Shown here: positions 42,573 to 50,813 of the stretch, in pieces
Position numbering within the stretch: position 1 is the first letter of the stretch
Layout of the letters: each line of letters begins with the position of its first letter
Source of the DNA: VRUE01 sp963774555
GTDB lineage: Bacteria; Actinomycetota; Thermoleophilia; Solirubrobacterales; 70-9
Direction of reading: 5' to 3'
Assembly: GCA_963774555.1 (NCBI GenBank)
Contig: CAVZFL010000001.1
Coordinates: forward strand, 930,001-994,000
Length of the DNA: 64,000 bases
The notes under the pieces: generated by a model
What the model saw: the letters and a program-made list of their open reading frames with translations, nothing else
Told to the model about the DNA's origin: nothing
The model's database searches: none
Position numbers and translations under genes: made by a program

Positions 42573-43463
42573 GCGGGGGAGACGGTTTGGGGGCTGGCTA
42601 AGAGGCAGCATGGGGTGGTGAGCTATGGGCAGCTCTTGGGGTTGGGGTTGAGCCGGAGGGCGATTCAGCACAGGGTGGCGAGGGGGAGGCTGCATCCGGT
42701 GATGAGGGGGGTTTACGCGGTGGGGCGGCCGGAGCTCTCTCGCCAGGGCGTGTGGATGGCGGCGGTCTTGAGCGGGGGGTCAGGCGCCGTATTGAGTCAC
42801 CGCAGCGCCGCCGAGCTCTGGGGCATCCGCCCCGCCGCCGCCACCGTGACGGAAATCAGCGTCCCGGCGTCCGGCCCACATCGGTGCCCGGAGGTCCGCG
42901 CTCACCGACGCACTGGCCTGGGACCCGCGGATGTCACCAGCCGCGAAGGCATCCCGGTGACGACGCCGGCTCTGACCCTGGTCGACCTCGCAGGTATCGG
43001 CAACAGAGGGCTGGAGCGCGCCGTAAACGAGGCGGACAGGCTCGACCTGATCGACCCGGAGGCCCTGCGGGCTGCACTCGAGGCATACCGAGGGAAACGC
43101 GGGGCGCGGCGACTGCGCGAGCTTCTTGACCGGCGCACCTTTCGCCTCACCGAGTCGGAGCTGGAGCGGCTCTTTCTGCCGCTGGTGGAGGAAATAGGGC
43201 TGCCCGTTCCACTCACCCGTCGGCGGCTCAACGGCTTTCGGGTCGACTTCTTCTGGCCGGACCTGCGGCTGGTAGTCGAGACCGACGGGCTGCACTACCA
43301 CCGCACGCCGGCGCAGCAGGCGCGCGACAAGGTGCGGGACCAGGCTCATCTGGTCGCCGGATACACGCCCCTTCGCTTCACCCACGCCCAGGTTCGCTAC
43401 GAACCCGCTCATGTGCGGGCGACTCTGCGGGCGGTTGCCCGCCGTCTTGCCGGAAGCGGTTGA
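42546..43463 (+). CDS. AbiEi-type HTH protein with DUF559/Vsr-like nuclease domain
   Basis: 305 residues as read; the ATG lies within the upstream hairpin, so the true start may be a little downstream (before LAKRQHGVVSYGQLL). N-terminal AbiEi-like wHTH (HGVVSYGQLLGLGLSRRAIQHRVARGRLHPVMRGVYAVG in sections). C-terminal DUF559 nuclease fold: GFRVDFFWPDLRLVVETDGLHYH, with D..E.DG as in Vsr-like endonucleases, and FTHAQV. Such orphan proteins are abundant in these actinobacteria; a type IV antitoxin-like regulatory role is often assigned, but no toxin is adjacent. Confidence 0.75.
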   Translation: MVCSDGQSLAGETVWGLAKRQHGVVSYGQLLGLGLSRRAIQHRVARGRLHPVMRGVYAVGRPELSRQGVWMAAVLSGGSGAVLSHRSAAELWGIRPAAATVTEISVPASGPHRCPEVRAHRRTGLGPADVTSREGIPVTTPALTLVDLAGIGNRGLERAVNEADRLDLIDPEALRAALEAYRGKRGARRLRELLDRRTFRLTESELERLFLPLVEEIGLPVPLTRRRLNGFRVDFFWPDLRLVVETDGLHYHRTPAQQARDKVRDQAHLVAGYTPLRFTHAQVRYEPAHVRATLRAVARRLAGSG

Positions 43464-43644
43464 GTGCGACTCCGGCCCAGATCGCCTCGACGATGCCGAA
43501 GGGCCAGGCGCCGGAGAGGAAGCCGTAGAGGCTGGCGAGCCCGCAGCCGCAGGCGAAGGCGAGGATGAAGCCGCGGCCGCGTCGCTCGAGCGCGTACATC
43601 GCCATCATGAAGGTGAGGGCGGCGACGCCGAAGAGGGTCAGCAT
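43378..43644 (-). CDS. Small membrane protein of unknown function
   Basis: 88 residues from ATG 43644. Two helices (LTLFGVAALTFMMAMYAL and LAFACGCGLASLYGFLSGAW) and AWPFGIVEAIWAGVALNRFR, a combination common in actinobacterial small membrane proteins of unknown role. The 3' end overlaps the DUF559 gene by 86 bases, tail to tail, which is unusual but codon bias in this frame is good up to FRQDGG. Confidence 0.7.
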   Translation of the reverse strand: MLTLFGVAALTFMMAMYALERRGRGFILAFACGCGLASLYGFLSGAWPFGIVEAIWAGVALNRFRQDGGQPPAESPAHERVRSEPGRG

Positions 43645-43765
43645 CGGGCAGACGCTAGCGCGATCCGTCCGGAAAATGGCTCGTTTGCGGGGTCTTTATG
43701 AAATCTGCACGGTGAGGTGCCGATTGCACACACACGCTTGATGCACTTGGGCGCATGATCGTCCC

Positions 43766-43891
43766 GTGCTCTCGTTCGCAGACATCTTTCCCGGTGGGGG
43801 AAGCCCGATCGCCGATGTCTTCGCGATCGCCCTCTCGGTCGGCCTCTTCGCCCTCGTCTACTGGGCGATCGACCTGATCGACCGGATATGA
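43766..43891 (+). CDS. 41-residue membrane protein at the head of the kdp operon
   Basis: GTG 43766 to TGA 43889-43891, too short for most gene callers. The peptide has one hydrophobic helix (VFAIALSVGLFALVYWAI) followed by DLIDRI. Its stop overlaps the ATG of kdpF (ATGA), so it is translationally coupled and almost certainly translated. Sequence and size recall KdpF, so this may be a second KdpF-like stabilising peptide or a membrane signal peptide-like regulator. I know of no assigned function. Confidence 0.7.
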   Translation: MLSFADIFPGGGSPIADVFAIALSVGLFALVYWAIDLIDRI

Positions 43892-44001
43892 GCGTGCTGC
43901 CGCTGGCTTCGCTCACCGCTGCCGACGTCTTCGGCCTGGTCGTCTCCGCACTTGTCTTCGGCTACCTGCTCTACGCGCTGCTGCGGGGAGAGAAGCTCTG
44001 A
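43888..44001 (+). CDS. kdpF: KdpF-like potassium-ATPase small subunit
   Basis: 37 residues. Single helix (VFGLVVSALVFGYLLYALL) ending RGEKL, the usual KdpF ending motif (Y-L..AL...E.F/L). It stabilises the KdpFABC complex in the membrane. It overlaps the preceding ORF and the ATG of kdpA (TGATG), so it is coupled on both sides. Confidence 0.85.
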   Translation: MSVLPLASLTAADVFGLVVSALVFGYLLYALLRGEKL

Positions 44002-45755
44002 TGGCACAGGGCTTCCTGCAGGCTGCGATCTTCGTCGGGGTGGCGATCGCCCTGACGCCGCTGCTGGGCAAATACATGGCGCGGGTCTTCACCGGCGAGC
44101 GCGTCTTCCTCAGCCCCGTTCTCGGCCCCGTCGAGCGGCTCACCTACCGGGTGCTGCGCGTCGATGCCTCCGAAGAACACGACTGGAAGGCCTACGCCAA
44201 GAGCCTCGTGCTCTTCTCGGTCTTCTCGTGGATCGCGCTCTACCTGATCCTCCGCACCCAGGGCATCCACCCCTTCAACCCCGAAGGCTTCCACTCCGGT
44301 CCCTGGGACGTCAGCTTCAACACGACGTCCTCCTTCGTCTCCAACACCAACTGGCAGTACTACGGCGGCGAAACGACGCTGACCTACTTCTCGCAGATGG
44401 CGGGGCTGACCGTGCAGAACTTCGTCACCCCCGCGGTCGGCATCTGCGTCCTGCTCGCCTTCATCCGCGGCATCGTCGGGCGCACCGGCAGCGGCCTCGG
44501 CAACTTCTGGGTGGACCTGACCCGCAGCCTCTACTACGTGCTGCTGCCGCTCTCGGTCATCGTCGGCCTGATCCTCGTCTCCCAGGGCGTCGTGCAGACG
44601 CTCTCGGGTGCCAGCATCGCGAAGACGGTCGAGGGGGCCGAACAGGCGCTGGCGATGGGCCCGGCGGCCTCGCAGATCGCGATCAAGCAGCTCGGCACCA
44701 ACGGCGGCGGTTTCTTCAACGTCAACTCCTCGATGCCGTTCGAGAACCCGAATCAGCTGACGAACTTCGTCGAGCTGCTCTCGATCATCCTGATCCCCGC
44801 CGCCCTCACCTACACCTACGGAAAGATGGTCGGGCGCCAGCGCGAGGGCTGGTCGATCTTCGCCGCGATGCTGGCGATCTTCCTCGTCTTCGTCGCCGTG
44901 ATCATCCCCGCCGAGCAGCACGGCACCCCCGCCGAGCACGCGGCCGGCACGCCGACCGCGGCGATCGAGGGATCGACCGGCGGCAACCTGGAAGGCAAGG
45001 AGCAGCGCAACGGGATCGCCGAGTCGGCCCTCTGGGCGACGACCACGACGGTTACCTCGAACGGCTCGGTCAACTCCGCCCACGACTCCTACACCGGCCT
45101 CGGCGGCCTGGTCCCGATGTCCGGCCTGGGCACCAGCGAGGTCGTCTTCGGCGGCGTCGGCACCGGCCTCTACTCGATGCTGCTCTACGTCCTGCTCGCG
45201 GTCTTCGTCGGCGGGCTGATGGTCGGCCGAACCCCCGAGTACCTGGGCAAGAAGATCCAGGCGAGGGAGATCAAGCTGGTCTCGCTCGGCATCCTGGTCA
45301 CGCCTTTGGCCGTGCTGGTGACGACCGGCCTGGCGATCGCGACCCGCGCGGGAATGCGATCGATCTACCAGGCCGGCCCGCAGGGCTTCTCCGAGACCCT
45401 CTACGCCTACCTCTCACAGGCCAACAACAACGGCTCCGCCTTTGCCGGCTACACCGGCTTCATCCAGCCCAACGCGCCCGGCAACGTGGAAGCGTTCGGG
45501 ATCTCCTTCGCCGATCTGCTCGGTGGCGCGACGATGACGCTGGCGCGCTTCATCCCGATCGTCCTCGTCCTCGCCGTCGCCGGCTCGCTCGCCGGCAAGA
45601 AGGTCTCTCCGGCGGGGCCGGGCACGATGCGCACCGACACTCCGACCTTCGTGATCTTGCTGATCGGCGTCGTGATCCTCGTCGGCGCCCTCACCTTCTT
45701 CCCCGCGCTCCTGCTCGGCCCGATCGTGCAGAGCCTGACCATGAGGTTGTTCTGA
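44001..45755 (+). CDS. kdpA: KdpA potassium-binding subunit
   Basis: 584 residues. All four selectivity-filter segments are visible: TSSFVSNTNWQYYGGE, GTNGGGFFNVNSSMPFENP, TSNGSVNSAHDSYTGLGG and NNNGSAFAGYTG, with ten or so membrane helices. KdpA is the K+ channel-like subunit of the high-affinity Kdp ATPase. It is coupled to kdpF by TGATG, and kdpC follows two bases after the stop, instead of kdpB. Confidence 0.95.
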   Translation: MAQGFLQAAIFVGVAIALTPLLGKYMARVFTGERVFLSPVLGPVERLTYRVLRVDASEEHDWKAYAKSLVLFSVFSWIALYLILRTQGIHPFNPEGFHSGPWDVSFNTTSSFVSNTNWQYYGGETTLTYFSQMAGLTVQNFVTPAVGICVLLAFIRGIVGRTGSGLGNFWVDLTRSLYYVLLPLSVIVGLILVSQGVVQTLSGASIAKTVEGAEQALAMGPAASQIAIKQLGTNGGGFFNVNSSMPFENPNQLTNFVELLSIILIPAALTYTYGKMVGRQREGWSIFAAMLAIFLVFVAVIIPAEQHGTPAEHAAGTPTAAIEGSTGGNLEGKEQRNGIAESALWATTTTVTSNGSVNSAHDSYTGLGGLVPMSGLGTSEVVFGGVGTGLYSMLLYVLLAVFVGGLMVGRTPEYLGKKIQAREIKLVSLGILVTPLAVLVTTGLAIATRAGMRSIYQAGPQGFSETLYAYLSQANNNGSAFAGYTGFIQPNAPGNVEAFGISFADLLGGATMTLARFIPIVLVLAVAGSLAGKKVSPAGPGTMRTDTPTFVILLIGVVILVGALTFFPALLLGPIVQSLTMRLF

Positions 45756-45756
45756 G

Positions 45757-46410
45757 ATGCGCCGCACCGCAATCACTTCGATTCTCGCCGTAGTCGCCTT
45801 CACGCTGGTCTTCGGCCTCGCCTACCCGCTGGCGATGACCGGTATCTCGCAGGTCGTCTTCCACGGCAAGGCCAACGGCTCGAAGCTCACCGTCGATGGC
45901 AAGCTGGTCGGCTCCAGCCTGATCGGCCAGTCGTTCTCGCGGCCGGTGATCGGCAAGAACGGCAAGCCCAAGCTCGACGAAGAAGGCGAAGAAGTCCTGG
46001 CGCCAGACCCGCGCTACTTCCAGCCGCGGCCCTCACAGTCCGGCTACTCCGGCAACGCCACCTTCTTCAGCAACTCCGGCCCCAACAGCGTCGAAGAGCG
46101 TGAAGCGGTGCGCGAAAACCTCGCCGCCTACGTCAAGCTGGAGAAGCCCTACGACCGCTCGCTATCCAAGGCCGATGTCCCGGTCGACGCGGTGACGATG
46201 TCGGGCTCCGGGGTCGACCCGGAAATCTCCGAGGCCAATGCGCTGATCCAGGCGCACCGGATCGCCGCGGTCCGCAAGCTGCCGCTCTCCAAGGTCGAAG
46301 AGCTGATCTCCGACCACACCAGCAGCCGTTTCCTCGGCGTCTTCGGCGAGCCCGGCGTGAACGTCCTTCAACTCAACCTCGCACTAGACGAAGAGGCACC
46401 GATCAAATGA
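45757..46410 (+). CDS. kdpC: KdpC subunit
   Basis: 217 residues. N-terminal helix (AITSILAVVAFTLVFGLAYPLAMTGI in part), then the KdpC domain with GSSLIGQSFSRP, YFQPRPSQSGY, VPVDAVTMSGSGVDPEIS and LNLALDE. It is slightly longer than usual because of an insert (KNGKPKLDEEGEEVLAPDPR). KdpC assists ATP binding by KdpB. In most bacteria it is encoded after kdpB; here it lies between kdpA and kdpB, overlapping kdpB by ATGA. Confidence 0.93.
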   Translation: MRRTAITSILAVVAFTLVFGLAYPLAMTGISQVVFHGKANGSKLTVDGKLVGSSLIGQSFSRPVIGKNGKPKLDEEGEEVLAPDPRYFQPRPSQSGYSGNATFFSNSGPNSVEEREAVRENLAAYVKLEKPYDRSLSKADVPVDAVTMSGSGVDPEISEANALIQAHRIAAVRKLPLSKVEELISDHTSSRFLGVFGEPGVNVLQLNLALDEEAPIK

Positions 46411-48470
46411 CCGAGAACCAGCCCCGCTCCCTGTTCGACCCCGCGATCCTGCGCCCGGCGCTGCTCGAGTCCCTGCGTAAGCTCGACCCGCGGGTACAGG
46501 CACGCAACCCGGTGATGTTCGTGGTCGAGATCGGCGCCCTGATCACCACCGTCGCCTGGCTGATCCAGGTCTTCGGCGGCAGCCCGCTGGGCGGCGGCAA
46601 CGAGCCCTCCTGGTTCACCTTCAGCGTCACCGTATGGCTCTGGCTCACGGTCGTCTTCGCCAATCTCGCCGAGGCGCTGGCGGAGGGACGCGGTCGCGCC
46701 CAGGCGGCGAGCCTGCGGGCGATGCGGACCGAGACGGTCGCACGCCTGCGCGACGGCGGCGAGAAGCCGGCCGCCGAGCTGACCCGCGGCGACGTCGTCG
46801 TGGTCGAGGCGGGCGAGGCGATCCCCGGTGACGGCACGGTGATCGAGGGCATCGCCTCGGTCGACGAGTCGGCAATAACAGGCGAGTCGGCCCCCGTGAT
46901 TCGGGAGGCCGGCGGCGATCGCAGTGCCGTCACCGGGGGCACGAAGGTGCTCTCCGACCGGATCGTGGTCGAGATCACCCAGGAGCCGGGCAAGTCCTTC
47001 CTCGATCGCATGATCGCCCTGGTCGAGGGGGCGGAACGGCGCAAGACGCCGAACGAGATCGCGCTCGGCATCCTGCTCGCCGCGCTGACGCTGGTCTTCA
47101 TCTTCGTCGTCGTCTCGCTGCGCCCCTTCGGCCTCTTCGCCGGCACCGAACTCTCCGAGACGACCCTGATCGCCTTGCTGGTGGCGCTGATCCCGACCAC
47201 GATCGGGGCGCTGCTCTCGGCGATCGGAATCGCCGGCATGGACCGGCTGGTGCGCCGCAACGTCCTCGCCCTCTCAGGCCGCGCGGTCGAGGCCTCCGGC
47301 GACTGCGACCTGCTGCTGCTCGACAAGACCGGCACGATCACGCTCGGCAACCGCGAGGCGGTCGAATTCATGCCGATGCCCGGCGTCGCGGTCGAGGAGC
47401 TGGCCGAGGCGGCGCAGATGTCCTCGCTCGCCGACGAGACCCCCGAGGGGCGCTCGATCGTCGTCCTCGCCAAGGACTACGGCATCCGCGAGCACGACTT
47501 CGCCGGCCACGAGCCCACCTTCGTCCCCTTCAGCGCCGAAACGCGGATGAGCGGCGTCGACTTCAACGGCACCCGCCTGCGCAAGGGCGCCGGCGACGCG
47601 ATCGAGTCCTGGGTAGCGACCGAGGGCGGGCGGGTCCCAACCGAGCTGCGCGGCGAGCTGGACCGGATCGGCCGCGAGGGCGGCACCCCTCTGGCCGTCG
47701 CCCGCAACGAGCGCGTGCTCGGCGTGATCTATCTCAAGGACGTGATCAAGGAGGGCATGAGCGTCCGCTTCGACCAGCTGCGGGCGATGGGCATCCGCAC
47801 GATCATGGTCACCGGCGACAACAAGCTGACCGCGGCGAAGATCGCCGAAGAGGCCGGCGTCGACGACTTCCTCGCCGAAGCGACGCCGGAGCGCAAGCTG
47901 GAGCTGATCAAGGAGCAGCAGGCCGACGGGCGGCTGATCGCGATGACGGGAGACGGCACCAACGACGCCCCGGCCCTGGCCCAGGCCGACGTCGGCGTGG
48001 CGATGAACACCGGCACCCAGGCGGCGCGCGAGGCCGGCAACATGGTCGACCTCGATTCCAATCCGACCAAGCTGATCGAGATCGTCGAGGTCGGCAAGCA
48101 GCTGCTGATCACCCGCGGCGCCCTGACCACCTTCTCGATCGCCAACGACGTCGCCAAGTACTTCGCGATCCTGCCGGCGATGTTCGCCGCGACCTACGCC
48201 CTGGCGGCGGGCGAAAGGGGCCCGCTCGACGCGCTCAACGTGATGTCGCTGGGCACGCCGGAATCGGCGATCCTCTCGGCGGTGATCTTCAACGCGCTGA
48301 TCATCCCGCTGCTGATCCCGCTCTCCCTGCGCGGCGTCCGCTACCGGCCGATCGGCGCCACCGCTCTGCTGCGCCGCAACATGCTCCTCTACGGTCTCGG
48401 CGGCCTGATCGCCCCCTTCCTCGGCATCAAGCTGATCGACCTCGTCGTCCACAACCTGCTGGGTGCCTGA
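46407..48470 (+). CDS. kdpB: KdpB catalytic ATPase subunit
   Basis: 687 residues. P-type ATPase motifs: SAITGESAPVIREAGGDRSAV (actuator TGES), phosphorylation site LLLLDKTGTITLGN, nucleotide-binding region, and MTGDGTNDAPALAQADVGVAMNTG (hinge). Seven membrane helices as expected for KdpB. It hydrolyses ATP to drive K+ import by KdpA. It is the last of the kdpFACB genes and starts within the kdpC stop. Confidence 0.95.
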   Translation: MTENQPRSLFDPAILRPALLESLRKLDPRVQARNPVMFVVEIGALITTVAWLIQVFGGSPLGGGNEPSWFTFSVTVWLWLTVVFANLAEALAEGRGRAQAASLRAMRTETVARLRDGGEKPAAELTRGDVVVVEAGEAIPGDGTVIEGIASVDESAITGESAPVIREAGGDRSAVTGGTKVLSDRIVVEITQEPGKSFLDRMIALVEGAERRKTPNEIALGILLAALTLVFIFVVVSLRPFGLFAGTELSETTLIALLVALIPTTIGALLSAIGIAGMDRLVRRNVLALSGRAVEASGDCDLLLLDKTGTITLGNREAVEFMPMPGVAVEELAEAAQMSSLADETPEGRSIVVLAKDYGIREHDFAGHEPTFVPFSAETRMSGVDFNGTRLRKGAGDAIESWVATEGGRVPTELRGELDRIGREGGTPLAVARNERVLGVIYLKDVIKEGMSVRFDQLRAMGIRTIMVTGDNKLTAAKIAEEAGVDDFLAEATPERKLELIKEQQADGRLIAMTGDGTNDAPALAQADVGVAMNTGTQAAREAGNMVDLDSNPTKLIEIVEVGKQLLITRGALTTFSIANDVAKYFAILPAMFAATYALAAGERGPLDALNVMSLGTPESAILSAVIFNALIIPLLIPLSLRGVRYRPIGATALLRRNMLLYGLGGLIAPFLGIKLIDLVVHNLLGA

Positions 48471-48478
48471 GGGTCGAG

Positions 48479-48940
48479 ATGGCGGGCGGCATAGCGTTCA
48501 GGGGCCACCGGCACTCGCCGCCCCTGGCGCTGCCCACCCGCCAGCGGAGGCCGACGCTGTCTCAGCGGTTGCGAGAGCTGCTCGCCGTGAGACGCAGGCG
48601 CACCCTCGCCGCCGGCCTGGAGCGGCTCGTCGCCAAGGCCAAGCGGCGTCCCTCGGGCAGCAGCGCCGCCCTGCCGATAGACCGGGGCGAGGTTCTCAGG
48701 GCCAGCCCCCTGCTCCTCCAGCTCAGCGAGCGGTTGCGCGGGTCCCATGCGGTGAACCCGCGTGGTGTGGCTATGGTGGATCGCCTGCTGACCGACGGAG
48801 CCAGCCCCATACTCTCGCCGGGGTGGCGCACAGCGCCGCTGTCGCCGGGAACGCTGGAGCGGCAGGCCCGGGCCGCCCTCGCCGCCCTCGACGGGCGAAC
48901 TGACGATCTCCCCACCGGCAATAATCGCCCACAGGGATAG
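48479..48940 (+). CDS. Conserved protein of unknown function
   Basis: 153 residues from ATG 48479, 8 bases after kdpB. Basic N-terminus, then a helical segment LLLQLSERLRGSHAVNPRGVAMVDRLLTDGASPILSPG and a C-terminal LERQARAALAALDG helix. The RG...LL.DG.SPL pattern recurs in actinobacterial proteins of unknown function. It lies between kdpB and the KdpD-sensor gene, apparently in the same transcription unit, so it may be linked to K+ control, but no function is visible. Confidence 0.65.
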   Translation: MAGGIAFRGHRHSPPLALPTRQRRPTLSQRLRELLAVRRRRTLAAGLERLVAKAKRRPSGSSAALPIDRGEVLRASPLLLQLSERLRGSHAVNPRGVAMVDRLLTDGASPILSPGWRTAPLSPGTLERQARAALAALDGRTDDLPTGNNRPQG

Positions 48941-48947
48941 CGGTCTC

Positions 48948-50123
48948 TTGGGCCCCGACGCGTCCGACCGCGCACGCTCCCGGGCCGGTGGAGCCGCCCC
49001 GGCCCGCGGCCACTACAAGATCTTCCTCGGCATGGCGGCCGGGGTGGGGAAGACATACCGGATGCTGCAGGAGGGGCGCGCCGAAGCGGAGGCTGGGCGC
49101 GACGTCGCGATCGGCTACCTGGAGCCGCACAAGCGCGAGGAGACGAGTGACCAAGCGCGCGGCCTCGAGGCGGTGCCGCGGCGCAAGGTCCCCTATCGCG
49201 AGGTCGAGGTTGAGGAGATGGACCTGCCGGCGGTTCTCGCCCGCAGGCCGCAATTGGCGCTGATCGACGAGCTCGCCCACAGCAATCCGCCGGGCCTCGA
49301 GCACGCGAAGCGCTACGAGGACATCGTTGACGTGCTCGACGCGGGGATCGATGTCTTCTCGACCGTCAACGTCCAGCACCTGGAGTCGCTCAACGACCGG
49401 GTCGCCGAGCTGACCGGGGTCACGGTGCGCGAGACGGTCCCCGATTCGGTGCTTGGCACGGCCGACGAGGTGGTGCTGATCGACCTCACCCCCGAGGCGC
49501 TGGTGGCGCGGCTGCGGGCGGGGAAGATCTATCCCGGCGAGAACATCGAGGCGGCGCTCAACAACTTCTTCCGGATCGAGAACCTGGCGGCATTGCGGGA
49601 GGTCAGCCTGCGCCAGGTTGCCGAGGACGTCGAGTCCAAGCGGCTCACCCTGCATGTGCCGGAGCCCCTTGGAACGCGCGAGGAGCGGGTCGTCTCGGAG
49701 GTGCCGAAGGCGGTCGGCGAGCGGTTGCTGGCCCTGATCCGCCCGACCCCCAGTTCGCAGCGGCTCGTGCGCCGCGCCTGGCGCTCGGCGCAGCGGCTCG
49801 GCACCGACCTCGACCTGCTCTGGGTGAAGCCGCCCGGTAGGCCGATAGAGGGCGACGAGGAGCGGCAGGTGACCGCCCTGCGCCAGCTCGCCTCGGTACT
49901 CGGCGCGACCCTGTTGATCGAGGAGCACGACGACCTCGTCGTCGCGACCGCGCAGGTGGTGCGGGAGCGCGGCAGCACCTACCTGATGGTCGGCGAGTCG
50001 CTGCCGCGGCGCGGCTTCGCTCGCCTGCGCGAACCCCTGCCGCAGCGTCTGATGCAGGCGACGCCGGCTGGGGTGGACGTGCGGATCGTCGCCCACCGCG
50101 GCTCGAAGGGAGGGGGCGAGTGA
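48948..50123 (+). CDS. KdpD N-terminal sensor domain as a stand-alone protein
   Basis: 391 residues from TTG 48948. Contains the KdpD ATP-binding sensor (KIFLGMAAGVGKTYRMLQEG Walker A; VPRRKVPYREVEVEEMDLPAVLARRPQLALIDELAHSNPPG in sections; YEDIVDVLDAGIDVFSTVNVQHLESLND) and a Usp-like segment to the end (VRRAWRSAQRLGTDLDLLWV). There are no membrane helices and no kinase domain. In typical KdpD these are joined to the histidine kinase; here the kinase is 9 kb upstream (38738-39886). It may act in trans on that kinase. A GTGA overlap couples it to the next gene. Confidence 0.88.
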   Translation: MGPDASDRARSRAGGAAPARGHYKIFLGMAAGVGKTYRMLQEGRAEAEAGRDVAIGYLEPHKREETSDQARGLEAVPRRKVPYREVEVEEMDLPAVLARRPQLALIDELAHSNPPGLEHAKRYEDIVDVLDAGIDVFSTVNVQHLESLNDRVAELTGVTVRETVPDSVLGTADEVVLIDLTPEALVARLRAGKIYPGENIEAALNNFFRIENLAALREVSLRQVAEDVESKRLTLHVPEPLGTREERVVSEVPKAVGERLLALIRPTPSSQRLVRRAWRSAQRLGTDLDLLWVKPPGRPIEGDEERQVTALRQLASVLGATLLIEEHDDLVVATAQVVRERGSTYLMVGESLPRRGFARLREPLPQRLMQATPAGVDVRIVAHRGSKGGGE

Positions 50124-50665
50124 CACCCGAGCGCATCGGCATCGTCGTCGCCCTGGTCCTCGGCCTGGCCGGCGGCTATCAGATCGCTCGCGCGAGGCGG
50201 CGGGGCAAGCGCTCCGAGCGGCCCGACGCGGTGCACCAGATCCTCCTGCCCTTCACCGGCACCGAGATCTCGCGGCGCGCGGTCGATGCCGCCCTGCGCC
50301 TCGCCCGGGCCGAGGAGGCGACGCTGATGCCGGCCTACCTCGCCACCGTGCCCAAGCAGCTGCCGCTCGATTGCGCGATCCCGGCCGAGGCGGCGAAGGC
50401 GATGCCAATGCTGGAGGCGATCGAACAGCGGGCGACGGCGCAGGGGGTGCCCGTCGACGCCCGCGTCGAACGTGGCCGCAGCTACCGCCACGCCCTCAGC
50501 CGCCTGCTCGAGCACGAGAATTTCGATCGGGTCGTCGTCTCTGCCACCGCGACCGGCACCGCTGGCTTCTCGGGCGACGACCTTGTCTGGCTGCTCGACA
50601 AGGCTCCGGCCGAGGTGCTGATCCTGCGCCCCGGCCCCGAGGACCGCCGCGTCGTAGCCGCCTGA
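50120..50665 (+). CDS. Membrane-anchored universal stress (Usp) protein
   Basis: 181 residues from GTG 50120, overlapping the previous stop. One N-terminal helix (IGIVVALVLGLAGGYQIA), then a Usp domain: HQILLPFTGTEISRRAVDAALRLA, and the nucleotide-binding end VSATATGTAGFSGDDLVWLLDKAPAEVLILRP, where the usual GxxGxG...GS is partly kept. Usp domains belong to normal KdpD. Together with the previous gene and the kinase, it completes a three-part KdpD. Confidence 0.82.
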   Translation: MTPERIGIVVALVLGLAGGYQIARARRRGKRSERPDAVHQILLPFTGTEISRRAVDAALRLARAEEATLMPAYLATVPKQLPLDCAIPAEAAKAMPMLEAIEQRATAQGVPVDARVERGRSYRHALSRLLEHENFDRVVVSATATGTAGFSGDDLVWLLDKAPAEVLILRPGPEDRRVVAA

Positions 50666-50669
50666 CCCC

Positions 50670-50716
50670 GGGTGCAACGCTTTATCCCCCTGGAGGGGGG
50701 ACACCGCGTTACACCC
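50670..50716. repeat. Palindrome copy 1 of the GTGCAACG family (imperfect)
   Basis: Arms beginning GGTGCAACGCTTTATCCCC and ending CCGCGTTACACCC, with several mismatches, around CTGGAGG. The same core recurs at 50733-50778 and 52022-52066. It lies just after the Usp gene and is the most diverged copy. Confidence 0.7.
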
Positions 50717-50732
50717 CAGCGGGCCCGGGCCA

Positions 50733-50778
50733 GGTGCAACGCTTTGACCCCCTGGAGGGTGGACAAAGCGTTGCACCC
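50733..50778. repeat. Palindrome copy 2 of the GTGCAACG family
   Basis: Arms GGTGCAACGCTTTG...ACCCCC / GGGTGGACAAAGCGTTGCACC, almost perfect. It lies 16 bases after copy 1 in the same gap before the chromate transporter. Confidence 0.8.
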
Positions 50779-50813
50779 CTGAGGGGTTCCCCGATCGCCG
50801 CTACGTTGCTGCC

